From: an uncultured Eubacteriales bacterium
GTDB lineage: Bacteria > Bacillota > Clostridia > Oscillospirales > Acutalibacteraceae
Direction of reading: 5' to 3'
Length of the DNA stretch: 44,068 nucleotides
Assembly (NCBI GenBank): GCA_900316495.1
Contig: ONDC01000033.1
Location: forward strand, 1 to 44,068
The notes beneath the pieces are model-generated. The model saw nothing but the letters and a program-made list of their open reading frames with translations, ran no database searches and was not told the DNA's origin. The position numbers and the translations under genes were made by a program. Of the stretch, positions 15,757 to 22,822 are shown one piece after another (position 1 is the first letter of the stretch; every line of letters begins with the position of its first letter).

Positions 15757-16947
15757 TTGAACGAGATTATACTCATCAAAAACGGCGAGCTGGCACTCAA
15801 GGGGCTTAACCGAAGGAGCTTTGAGGAAACGCTCGCAAAAAACATACAGGCGGCTGCCGCCCCCTGCGGAGGGGTAAAGGTCTGGCGCTCTCAATCCACG
15901 ATGTTCGTCACTCCCCTCGACGGAACGGATATAGAAGAGGCGGTCGACGCCATCACCAAGGTATTCGGCATAGCGGCGCTCAGCCGCGCCGCCGAGGTGC
16001 CGAAGGACATGGGCGAAATCTGTCCCTCTGTCTGTCAATACCTCCGCGACGACCTCAACGACGCCAAGACCTTCAAGGTCAACGCAAAGCGCGCGGACAA
16101 GAAGTTTCCGCTCAAAAGTCCGGAAATCTGCGCGGCAGTCGGCGAGTACATCCTGAGGGAATTCCCCCACCTGACGGTGGACGTGCATGAACCCGACCTG
16201 ATCGTGACAGTGGAGATCAGGGATACCTCCGCGTATATCCACCGGCAGCCGATCAAGGGCGCGGGAGGGCTTCCCGTGGGGACGGGCGGGCGCGCCTGCG
16301 TGATGATCTCCGGCGGCATCGATTCGCCGGTCGCCTCATGGATGATGGCAAAGCGCGGATTGCAGCTTTCCGCCGTCAACTTCGCCTCTCCCCCCTACAC
16401 CAGCCTGCGCGCCGAGGAAAAGGTCAAGGATCTGCTGACAAAGGTGGCGGAGTGGTCGGGCGAAATCCGCCTTCACATCGTGCCCTTCACCGAAATACAG
16501 GAGGCCATCAGGGATTACTGCCCCGAGGATATGCTGACGGTCATCATGCGAAGGTATATGATCAAGATTGCCCAGATTATCGCGCGTCAGGATGGTGCGC
16601 TTGCCTTGATCAGCGGCGAAAGCGTGGGGCAGGTGGCAAGCCAGACGCTCCGCGCCCTTGAGTGTACCGACGCGGCCGCGGATATGCCCATCCTGCGTCC
16701 GGTGATCGGCATGGACAAGGAGGAGATCGTCACCATAGCGCGCAGAATTGACACCTTCGACATCTCCATCCAGCCGTTTGAGGACTGCTGCACGGTGTTT
16801 ACCCCCAAGCACCCCAAAACCAGACCGGTTCTGGAAAAGATCATACAGGCGGAAAAGGCGCTGGAGCGCGACGAAATCAACGTCTCCGCCATGATAGAAA
16901 AAGCGGTCAGAGACACGAGGCTCACCGTTATCACCCCCGAAAGATAA
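15757..16947 (+). CDS. thiI: tRNA 4-thiouridine synthase
   Basis: 396 residues from TTG 15757. The strong GGGAGGA site lies inside the apparent longer frame (ATG 15742), so the TTG six nt after it is the better start. Order: N-terminal ferredoxin-like region, THUMP domain, then the ATP pyrophosphatase domain with the PP-loop SGGIDSPVASWMM near residue 184 and PFEDCCTVF near the end. It adenylates and thiolates U8 of tRNA. The C-terminal rhodanese domain of the E. coli protein is absent, as in Bacillus, where the adjacent desulfurase gives sulfur straight to ThiI. That fits the upstream gene. Confidence 0.95.
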   Translation: MNEIILIKNGELALKGLNRRSFEETLAKNIQAAAAPCGGVKVWRSQSTMFVTPLDGTDIEEAVDAITKVFGIAALSRAAEVPKDMGEICPSVCQYLRDDLNDAKTFKVNAKRADKKFPLKSPEICAAVGEYILREFPHLTVDVHEPDLIVTVEIRDTSAYIHRQPIKGAGGLPVGTGGRACVMISGGIDSPVASWMMAKRGLQLSAVNFASPPYTSLRAEEKVKDLLTKVAEWSGEIRLHIVPFTEIQEAIRDYCPEDMLTVIMRRYMIKIAQIIARQDGALALISGESVGQVASQTLRALECTDAAADMPILRPVIGMDKEEIVTIARRIDTFDISIQPFEDCCTVFTPKHPKTRPVLEKIIQAEKALERDEINVSAMIEKAVRDTRLTVITPER

Positions 16948-16963
16948 GGAGGAGGTCCGTCAG

Positions 16964-17458
16964 ATGACACAGTTTGAAATATCCGCCGCGCTGGTCTCCG
17001 AATTGCGAGCGCGCGGCATGAAGATCGCCTCAGTCGAGTCCTGTACGGCGGGTCTGATCTCCAAGATCATCACCGACGCGCCGGGATCATCCGATGTTTT
17101 TGACTTAGGCATCACCACCTACTCCAACGAAATGAAAACAAAAATGGTGGGCGTGCCCGAAGAAACCCTCGCCGCGCACGGCGCCGTCTCCCCCGAAACC
17201 GCCAAGGCGATGGCGGAAGGCATACGCCGGGTCTCCGGCGCGGACATCGGAGTCGCCACCACCGGCATAGCGGGACCGGGCGGCGGAACGCCTGAAAAAC
17301 CGGTCGGACTGGTTTATACGGCGATCGCCACAGAGGACGGCACCCGAATCACCCGTTTGCTGATAGATGGAAAGGACGACAACCGGGATTCCATCAGGAA
17401 CACGGCAGCCGAAACAGTGCTGATGAACGTGCTCAGCCTGCTTCATGGCGATCAATAA
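16964..17458 (+). CDS. pncC: CinA C-terminal-type nicotinamide-nucleotide amidase
   Basis: 164 residues, with a strong AAGGAGGAGG site. The whole protein is the CinA C-terminal (PncC) domain: SVESCTAGLISKIITDAPGS with the family Ser/Cys region, TTYSNEMKTKMVGVP, HGAVSPETAKAMAEG and GIAGPGGGTPEKPVGLVY. PncC deamidates NMN to nicotinate mononucleotide, salvaging nicotinamide nucleotide made by DNA ligase. The N-terminal MoCF-like half of full-length CinA is missing, but a degenerate protein of that type occurs two genes downstream (18441). It lies between thiI and a sortase gene, with 16 and 19 nt spacing. Confidence 0.93.
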   Translation: MTQFEISAALVSELRARGMKIASVESCTAGLISKIITDAPGSSDVFDLGITTYSNEMKTKMVGVPEETLAAHGAVSPETAKAMAEGIRRVSGADIGVATTGIAGPGGGTPEKPVGLVYTAIATEDGTRITRLLIDGKDDNRDSIRNTAAETVLMNVLSLLHGDQ

Positions 17459-17477
17459 CGAAGGACGGTGACTGAAT

Positions 17478-18425
17478 ATGGCCAATACAAAAGATGAATA
17501 CGATCTCTTCGAGCTAAAAGCGGTGCAATCCGAGAGCGGTCAAAAGAAGAAAAGAAACATGAAGAAAATGGATCCGGTCAGCAAGGTCATTCTGATCATT
17601 TCGGTCATTGTGTTTATCGGCTCCGGCGGGTATCTGCTCTACAAGTATTTCGGGGAACCGGTCCTCGAACAGATGGAGCTTGCCTCCTACAAAAAGGATT
17701 ACCAGAGTGAAGAACCATCCACCGCGGAAGACGGCGTGTGGAACAACGACGACACGCCCAAGGAGGAGGAACGGCTGCCCGACGGCACACTCGCCTCATT
17801 CCAGGCGATCCGTGAGCTGAACGGCGACGTTGTCGGCTGGATCACGGTTCCCAACACCTTGATCGATTACCCTGTGGTTCAGGCTAAAGACAATTACTTC
17901 TATCTTAAGCATAACATCAACAAGGAATCCAATAATTCCGGCTGTCCCTTCCTTGATTACAGAAACAGCGTAAAACCGGATTCGGACACCAGGAGCTTTA
18001 TTATCTACGGACATCACCGCCGCAACGGAACCATGTTTGCCCAGCTCAAGAATTACAACGACATTAATTTCTACAAGGATAACCCGGTGCTCCGCTTCGA
18101 CACCATCTATGAGCGCTCGGAATGGATCATCTTTGCCAACTTCCGCGCCACGGCATCATGGGCAACCGGAACCCCCTTCAATTACATTCGCTCCGATTTT
18201 GCCGACGATAAGGATTTCCTGCAGTTTGTCAAAGACATCCAGAAACGGTCGCTCATCACTACGCCGGTAGACGTCCGTGCAGACGATAAAATTCTTCTTC
18301 TCTCTACCTGCTCCTATGAAAAAAACAACTGGCGCATGGTGATAGCTGCCAGACGCGTGAGGGCGGGCGAAAGCAAGATCGACGTCAGCTCCACGGTCAA
18401 GGCAAAAAATCCTCTGATGCCCTGA
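17478..18425 (+). CDS. srtB: Class B sortase
   Basis: 315 residues. A cytoplasmic N-terminus rich in Lys is followed by one membrane helix at about 36-56 (KVILIISVIVFIGSGGYLLY), an acidic linker, then the sortase barrel. The catalytic set is visible: His in YGHHRRNGTMF near 177, Cys in LLSTCSYE near 278, and Arg in WRMVIAARRV near 287. VGWITVPNTLIDYPVVQ and the longer helix-bearing insert before the Cys point to class B. It is a membrane transpeptidase that attaches surface proteins to the wall. No substrate gene adjoins it; the only sorting-tail protein seen in the window is at 42284-43885. Host operon partners are tRNA and NAD genes, an unusual setting. Confidence 0.93.
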   Translation: MANTKDEYDLFELKAVQSESGQKKKRNMKKMDPVSKVILIISVIVFIGSGGYLLYKYFGEPVLEQMELASYKKDYQSEEPSTAEDGVWNNDDTPKEEERLPDGTLASFQAIRELNGDVVGWITVPNTLIDYPVVQAKDNYFYLKHNINKESNNSGCPFLDYRNSVKPDSDTRSFIIYGHHRRNGTMFAQLKNYNDINFYKDNPVLRFDTIYERSEWIIFANFRATASWATGTPFNYIRSDFADDKDFLQFVKDIQKRSLITTPVDVRADDKILLLSTCSYEKNNWRMVIAARRVRAGESKIDVSSTVKAKNPLMP

Positions 18426-18440
18426 GCGAGGCGATCCACC

Positions 18441-19136
18441 ATGTCAGCCGGCATCATCTGGTATAAAACACAGCCCGACAGCGGAAGATCCTCCGCCGTG
18501 ACGGATCTCCTGTCGGACTATTGTGGAGCCGTCAGGAGCCACGATGTAACGGTTCATCCGAACCGGATCGCGCCGCTGATTCAGACTATCCTCTCCCGAA
18601 GTGACAACGTCATTATTATAGGCGGAGCGGAATGTCAGCGGAAGGAGGAAAACATCGTGTTTATCCTCTCGCATGCCCTGGGAATCCCCCTTGAGACAAA
18701 GTACAGGAGCCGTTCCCGCTACTGCTTCGACAGACTGAGGGGAACCCGCCTGCCGTCGCTGGCAGGGTCGGTTCTCTTCCCCACGCGCCAGGGCTGCGTC
18801 GAAGGAATTCTCCTTACATCAGGCGTTCAGAGCATCATAGTGCTTCCCGCGCATGACCGTCTGACCGTGGCGGCTGCCGTGGGAATGCGGGAGTACTTTA
18901 TCCCTGAGGTTACGCGCCGGCGCCGTGCCTCCGCTGAAAGAAATGCGCCGGAAATCAAACAGAAGGACTACCAAAAATTCAAAAGAAGCTCCAAGAATGC
19001 CCCGGTCACACGGGAATACAGCGAATACCAGCTGATAGAAACCATGGAAAGGGCATCAAGGAGGGCTGCCGAGAATTCGTCGGATGACACGGCGTTTGAC
19101 TATATGTATGACGACGAGAATCGCGGATGGACATAA
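18441..19136 (+). CDS. Degenerate MoCF/CinA N-terminal-like domain protein
   Basis: 231 residues, GAGGCG upstream. I read the first 150 residues as a molybdopterin-binding-like fold. HPNRIAPLIQTILSRSDNVIIIGGAE matches the strand, helix and GG turn of MoaB/CinA-N. LPSLAGSVLFPTRQGCVEGIL then SIIVLPAHD matches their LP-GA-VL-P--G--PG and IILLPGPP parts. The usual GGxGPTxDD residues are gone (GGAECQRKEEN), so catalysis is doubtful. Residues 155-231 are Arg/Lys/Glu-rich and probably disordered. It lies 15 nt after the sortase and two genes after pncC, which is the other half of a classical CinA. The fold call is inference from pattern and needs a profile search. Confidence 0.6.
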   Translation: MSAGIIWYKTQPDSGRSSAVTDLLSDYCGAVRSHDVTVHPNRIAPLIQTILSRSDNVIIIGGAECQRKEENIVFILSHALGIPLETKYRSRSRYCFDRLRGTRLPSLAGSVLFPTRQGCVEGILLTSGVQSIIVLPAHDRLTVAAAVGMREYFIPEVTRRRRASAERNAPEIKQKDYQKFKRSSKNAPVTREYSEYQLIETMERASRRAAENSSDDTAFDYMYDDENRGWT

Positions 19137-19232
19137 ACGGCGGTTGGCAGGCTTAAATGACGCATATAATCCAAGGTTTATTCATCAGAAATAGTCTGGA
19201 TTTATGATTCTGAAAAATAGAGGTGATGGAAG

Positions 19233-19334
19233 ATGTACAACAAGCAGAAGACATGGGTCAGAGTGATGGCAATCATCCTTGCATGCATGATGGTCGTCGG
19301 CATTCTTGCGGGCGCACTTTACAGCATATTCTGA
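19233..19334 (+). CDS. 33-residue single-helix membrane miniprotein (Prli42-like layout)
   Basis: ATG 19233 follows AGAGGTGATGGAAG. The product is MYNKQKTWVRVMAIILACMM followed by VVGILAGALYSIF: a short basic N-terminus and one 20-residue hydrophobic helix. Size, charge placement and the G-L-A-G-A-L-end pattern resemble Prli42, the membrane miniprotein that tethers the Listeria stressosome and occurs in many Firmicutes. Identity is tentative. No stressosome gene is visible here. It lies 96 nt after the MoCF-like gene on the same strand and may be on that transcript or have its own. Confidence 0.6.
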   Translation: MYNKQKTWVRVMAIILACMMVVGILAGALYSIF

Positions 19335-19414
19335 TTCATTCCCAAAGAACAACAGAGAGTTTTTACACAATTGTAAAAATACAATGAACAATTAGTGAAT
19401 TTATTTGTCAGCAC

Positions 19415-19466
19415 TGGAAATTTGATGATTTTTTAAGTATAATGTACAGTAGTACGTGAATGTACT
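19415..19466 (+). promoter_or_regulatory. Promoter and operator candidate of the 19517 regulator
   Basis: TGGAAA (19415-19420), 17-bp spacer, TATAAT (19438-19443). An inverted repeat AGTAC (19451-19455) / GTACT (19462-19466) follows, with a further GTAC at 19444. AGTAC begins eight bases after the -10 box, the same place as in the pckG promoter. Confidence 0.55.
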
Positions 19467-19516
19467 GATTGAAGGTTATTTTGCATATCTTATTCTAATC
19501 ATTGGTGGTGCTTATT

Positions 19517-19927
19517 ATGTTATTAAATCAAAGATTGAAGCATTTCCGGACAACCTCCGGGCTGACTCAGCAGCAGGTGGCCGACGTATTAGGTCTCGAT
19601 CGTTCAACCTATGCGTATTATGAGTCTGGCAAGACAACTCCCGACATCAAGTCCGTTAACAAGCTGCTGAAAATCTTCAACATCAGCTATTACGAGCTTA
19701 TGGAAGAGCCGGATCCCACGACTGTCAACGTCAACGATTCCGACAGCCAGGAGGATACGGAGGACAAGCTCCATATCTACGACCTCTCCAAGCCGGAAAA
19801 GAGACTTGTCATTTATTTCAGAGTGCTTTCTCCCAACCAGCAGAAGGATCTGCTTAAGTCAATCAGCCCCGAGGCTTTTGAAGGACGCAAAAAGCGCCGC
19901 AAGGCTTCCGAGGACGACGAGGACTGA
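19517..19927 (+). CDS. XRE-family transcriptional regulator
   Basis: 136 residues from ATG 19517 (GGTGG upstream); the TTG/GTG codons at 19502-19510 lack a better site. Residues 1-65 are a Cro/cI HTH: LKHFRTTSGLTQQQVADVLGL, STYAYYESGKTTPDIKSVNKL, FNISYYELM. An acidic linker follows (about 70-88), then a helical section (KPEKRLVIYFRVLSPNQQKDLL) and a basic-acidic tail RKKRRKASEDDED. No ligand domain was recognised. Single gene with its own promoter and an inverted repeat of the kind such repressors use on themselves. Autoregulation is inference. Confidence 0.9.
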   Translation: MLLNQRLKHFRTTSGLTQQQVADVLGLDRSTYAYYESGKTTPDIKSVNKLLKIFNISYYELMEEPDPTTVNVNDSDSQEDTEDKLHIYDLSKPEKRLVIYFRVLSPNQQKDLLKSISPEAFEGRKKRRKASEDDED

Positions 19928-19998
19928 GTTCGGTTCGATTCATTTCTGAATACGTATCAATCCTGTCAGGTTCATCGGTTCGGGAACCTCAATAGCGC

Positions 19999-20036
19999 AA
20001 AAAAGCGGATGGAGCATGCTCTCCACCCGCTTTTAT
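19999..20036. terminator. Bidirectional terminator between the 19517 regulator and the Gx transporter gene
   Basis: AAAAGCGG-TGGAG pairs with CTCCA-CCGCTTTT around 20001-20034, with A- and T-runs outside. It serves convergent genes. Confidence 0.8.
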
Positions 20037-20047
20037 TTGTTGTGCCT

Positions 20048-20563
20048 TCACACGCGTCTCGCCGTGAGATAGCTTTTCAGACTCCTGGAGGCGAGATTGA
20101 CAATGATTCCGTTCAAAAAGCCGGTCACCGTTCCGACTGCCGTCAGGAGAGGCAGCAGCAGGATCACCTCCGGCGTGCCTGTGATCAGGGACGCCACTCC
20201 CACCTGCGCCGCCATATGCGCCGCTCCGCCCGCACAGCTGATTCCGGCACAGGAAAGCGACCTGCATCTGCGCGCCAGCATCATGATCAGCAGACTCACC
20301 GTTCCTCCCGCCAAAGAATAGGCAAATCCGCCTATCCCGGAAAAAAGCACCGACGTCATGATGACCTTGGTGATCATAATACCTGCCGCCATGCCGTCAG
20401 ACCTCAGCATGACCATGGCGACAAGCACCGCGATGTTGCCGAGTCCCAGCTTAATCCCCGCTATCGGCGGTACAACGGGAATCAGGTATTCCACATATCC
20501 CAGCAGGATGGACAGCGCCGCCAGCAGACCGGCGGCAGTCATCGTTCTTGTTTTGTTCTCAAT
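20048..20563 (-). CDS. Gx transporter family / heptaprenyl diphosphate synthase component I-like membrane protein
   Basis: 171 residues if translation starts at ATT 20563 (giving MENKTRTMTAAGLL), seven nt after a perfect AGGGAGGG; 164 residues if it starts at ATG 20542, which has no ribosome site. An in-frame TGA lies three codons upstream of the ATT, so no other start is available. Five or six hydrophobic helices; family marks are ILLGYVEYLIPVVPPIAGIKLGLGNIAVL and FSGIGGFAYSLAGGTVSLL. Annotated relatives are called Gx transporter or Hpre_diP_synt_I. They often sit with ApbE and Rnf-type or extracellular electron-transfer genes, as here with the divergent apbE. The actual cargo is not established. 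Confidence 0.88.
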   Translation of the reverse strand: MENKTRTMTAAGLLAALSILLGYVEYLIPVVPPIAGIKLGLGNIAVLVAMVMLRSDGMAAGIMITKVIMTSVLFSGIGGFAYSLAGGTVSLLIMMLARRCRSLSCAGISCAGGAAHMAAQVGVASLITGTPEVILLLPLLTAVGTVTGFLNGIIVNLASRSLKSYLTARRV

Positions 20564-20631
20564 AAGTCATCCCTCCCTACCCCACTATTGTAAATGATTT
20601 TACCACAAAAAGCAACTCCGAGGCGATCTGA

Positions 20632-21627
20632 ATGAGATTTTTCGATTATATCCATAAAAAGCGCTTGCTTCTATGCGCTGTTTTGACGCTTCTCACGATA
20701 GGAGCCGTCTCCTTTCTCCTTGCCCGCCCAGAGGAAGAACCGCTCGCCGAATCCCGCTTTATGCTCGACACCATCTGTACCGTAACGCTGTACGAATGGG
20801 AGGGCGACGGGAGCGCGATTCTCAACGGAGCGTTTGACCTTTGTGCCGAATATGAAAAACGGCTGAGCGCGACTGTCAAGGGCAGCGACATTGACAAAAT
20901 CAATCACAGCGACGGAAAGCCGGTAAGCGTCACAGGCGAAACCGCGGCGCTGCTGCAAAACGCCCTCCGTTACTGTGCGCTCAGCGGAGGTCAGTTCGAC
21001 ATCACGATCTACCCCGTAAAATCGCTCTGGGATTTCAACGGGGAACCCCCCTCTCTCCCCGATGCTGCTACGCTGCGTGAAGCAGCCGCAAGGGTCGATT
21101 ACACCTTGATGACCATCGACGGAACGTCCGTTTCTCTACCCAAGGGAATGGGCGTCGATCTCGGCGCCATTGCAAAGGGGTATATCGCCGACCGGGTCAA
21201 GGAATACCTGACGGCAGAGGGCGTTATCTCGGCGATCATCGATCTCGGCGGCAATATCTACGCGCTGGGCAGAAGGCCGGACGGCGAATTATGGAGAGTG
21301 GGCATCCGAAAGCCTTTTTCGGATGAAGAAGCCGACGTCGTGGAGACTGCGGACGCCTCGGTGGTGACGTCAGGCGTGTACCAGCGGTATTTCAAGACAG
21401 GCGGAAGACTGTACCATCACATCCTTCGTGCTTCCGACGGCATGCCGTGCGACAGCGGCCTTTTTTCTGTGACGGTCATCGCCGAAAGCTCGGAGATGTG
21501 CGACGCGCTGTCAACCGTGTGTATGCTTGTGGGATATGAACAATCGGTGAAGCTGCTCACGCAATTCCCCGGAACAAGGGCGGTCTTCATTACGGACGAC
21601 TATCAACTTAAATATTTCGATCCGTGA
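20632..21627 (+). CDS. apbE: FAD:protein FMN transferase (ApbE)
   Basis: 331 residues with GAGGCG upstream. An N-terminal anchor or uncleaved signal helix is at about 11-30 (LLLCAVLTLLTIGAVSFLLA). The ApbE domain shows RFMLDTICTVTLY, FDITIYPVKSLWDF, VDLGAIAKGYIAD, IIDLGGNIYALG, and the Mg/FAD-binding DASVVTSGVYQRYF with LYHHILRASDGMP, and MCDALSTVCMLVG. It transfers FMN to Thr/Ser of exported flavoproteins such as RnfG or fumarate/extracellular reductases. No such target lies in this window. It is divergent from the Gx-type membrane gene, 68 nt apart, a pairing often seen in Firmicutes redox loci. Confidence 0.95.
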   Translation: MRFFDYIHKKRLLLCAVLTLLTIGAVSFLLARPEEEPLAESRFMLDTICTVTLYEWEGDGSAILNGAFDLCAEYEKRLSATVKGSDIDKINHSDGKPVSVTGETAALLQNALRYCALSGGQFDITIYPVKSLWDFNGEPPSLPDAATLREAAARVDYTLMTIDGTSVSLPKGMGVDLGAIAKGYIADRVKEYLTAEGVISAIIDLGGNIYALGRRPDGELWRVGIRKPFSDEEADVVETADASVVTSGVYQRYFKTGGRLYHHILRASDGMPCDSGLFSVTVIAESSEMCDALSTVCMLVGYEQSVKLLTQFPGTRAVFITDDYQLKYFDP

Positions 21628-21713
21628 GCCATCGCATACAGGCTTGCCATCGATTCGCCCACACGAGAATGATAGACTGAACCGACTGATTCAGCGTTTC
21701 CCAAGGATACAAG

Positions 21714-21748
21714 AAAAAACCGCGTACATCACAGCATGCACGCGGTTG
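21714..21748 (-). terminator. Terminator of the 22083 regulator
   Basis: AACCGCGT (21719-21726) and ACGCGGTT (21741-21748), 14-nt loop, six T on the minus strand. Confidence 0.8.
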
Positions 21749-21804
21749 AAGAATATGATTTCACAGGCAAATAAAACAATGTCCCATCTTACGAAAGCCG
21801 CTTA

Positions 21805-22083
21805 TCAGCAGGCGTCCTGTACGTCCTCCTCAATCACGATCGGCTCTAAAGAGTAAAGCTCATCGATCGGAATCCCGAGGACGTCGGCGAAAATCTGAAC
21901 CTCATAGTCATAGACTGAGCGAAGCTGGTTTTCTATCTTGCTGATCGTGGCGACCGAACGCTTGACCCCCTTCTCCTTGCAGAGCTTGCTGAACTCGGTC
22001 TGCGAAATGTTCTTATCGTTTCTCAGGCTCTTGAGCTTCGGCCCCACAACATTCAGTACACCGCACCCATCTTTAAAATACAT
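21805..22083 (-). CDS. Small XRE-family DNA-binding protein
   Basis: 92 residues from ATG 22083, which has GAAAGGG nine nt upstream; the longer frame to 22149 has none. A single HTH fills the protein: LKSLRNDKNISQTEFSKLC, SVATISKIENQLRSVYDYEV, FADVLGIPIDELYSL, with a short acidic tail ending DVQDAC. The insert KEKGVKRS between the two DNA-reading helices is longer than usual. No sensor domain. Its promoter (22222-22250) and terminator make it monocistronic; the 5' leader is about 130 nt and AT-rich. Confidence 0.88.
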   Translation of the reverse strand: MYFKDGCGVLNVVGPKLKSLRNDKNISQTEFSKLCKEKGVKRSVATISKIENQLRSVYDYEVQIFADVLGIPIDELYSLEPIVIEEDVQDAC

Positions 22084-22221
22084 TGTAACCCGCCCTTTCG
22101 GAAAAAGTAGAAAAGTAGAAGATGAAAAGGAAAAACACAAGTTGTTCAAACAGCATATTTATGTTTCAGAAAATTTTACACTTCAGAAAATATTTTTAAA
22201 AGGAAACTATCATTTGTTTTA

Positions 22222-22250
22222 ATTCTAACATTTTTATCAGAATAAGTCAA
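22222..22250 (-). promoter_or_regulatory. Promoter of the 22083 regulator
   Basis: Minus-strand TTGACT (22250-22245), 17-bp spacer, TAGAAT (22227-22222). The 22250-22456 stretch between this and the pheS promoter is very AT-rich and I see no gene in it. Confidence 0.75.
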
Positions 22251-22456
22251 TAGCTTAATGAAAAAAAATTACGCTTTTGCTGCTAAATTAATAAAAAAAT
22301 TAAACATTTATTTTCAATTTAATAACGCCATAAAATATCCATCACAAAAGAATTGTTCCTCTCTCTTTGGCACGGATCATGCCGCGAGCATGTGAGCGAT
22401 TGTTTGAATAATTGATGAATTCGACAGATTTCTATGAAAAACATCATGAAAAACAC

Positions 22457-22485
22457 TTGATTTTTTACATGAAACATGATAGAAT
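22457..22485 (+). promoter_or_regulatory. pheST promoter
   Basis: TTGATT (22457-22462), 17-bp spacer, TAGAAT (22480-22485); RNA starts near 22492, just before the T-box leader. Confidence 0.75.
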
Positions 22486-22499
22486 ACTATTTAAGCAAT

Positions 22500-22767
22500 T
22501 TAATATCTGTCTATAGGCAGTGAAGGCAATTCAGTAGCCGTCGGAAGCAGATCCCCTCAGAGAGAGAATGTCATGGCTGTAAGCATTCCCGGGGTGCGGA
22601 CGGTGAATTTCGGTGCCGGAGCCGGTTGTTCGACACCTTTTTCACAGGCAAGGGCAATCCGCTTTCTCCCCGTTACGGAGAACTGATAAGGGTGTTTTCA
22701 CCGAAAACACCGAATTTGGGTGGTACCGCGAGATTTCGTCCCATGGGGCGAGGTCTTATTTTTTTGT
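22500..22767 (+). ncRNA. Phe-specific T-box leader with terminator
   Basis: The T-box GGGTGGTACCGCG lies at 22718-22730; its UGGU can pair with an uncharged ACCA end. A Stem I with arms CCGTC near 22539 and GACGG near 22597 contains the AGAGAGAATG (AG-bulge) region and, on its 3' side, GTGAATTTCGGTG with a UUC (Phe) specifier codon. A Stem III hairpin with 9-bp arms and ACC loop is at 22691-22711. The terminator (22731-22760) has GAGATTTCGTCCC against GGGCGAGGTCTT plus a T7 run. Uncharged tRNA-Phe should favour the antiterminator and switch on pheS-pheT. Confidence 0.93.
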
Positions 22768-22822
22768 TTTTCGCGCTTCAGCCGTCTGACGGGTATTGCA
22801 AAAAAGCAAGGAGGAATATGCT

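Noticed and set aside
20632-21627. An Rnf or extracellular electron transfer cluster around apbE
   Set aside because: Only apbE and the Gx-type gene are present; no RnfG-like or FMN-accepting protein occurs in the window.
22250-22456. Possible gene in the AT-rich gap before pheS
   Set aside because: Only very short frames without ribosome sites; the DNA looks like plain spacer between divergent promoters.
22559-22800. Small frames in the pheS leader
   Set aside because: This stretch is fully explained by the T-box structure; conserved RNA motifs, not codons, are visible.
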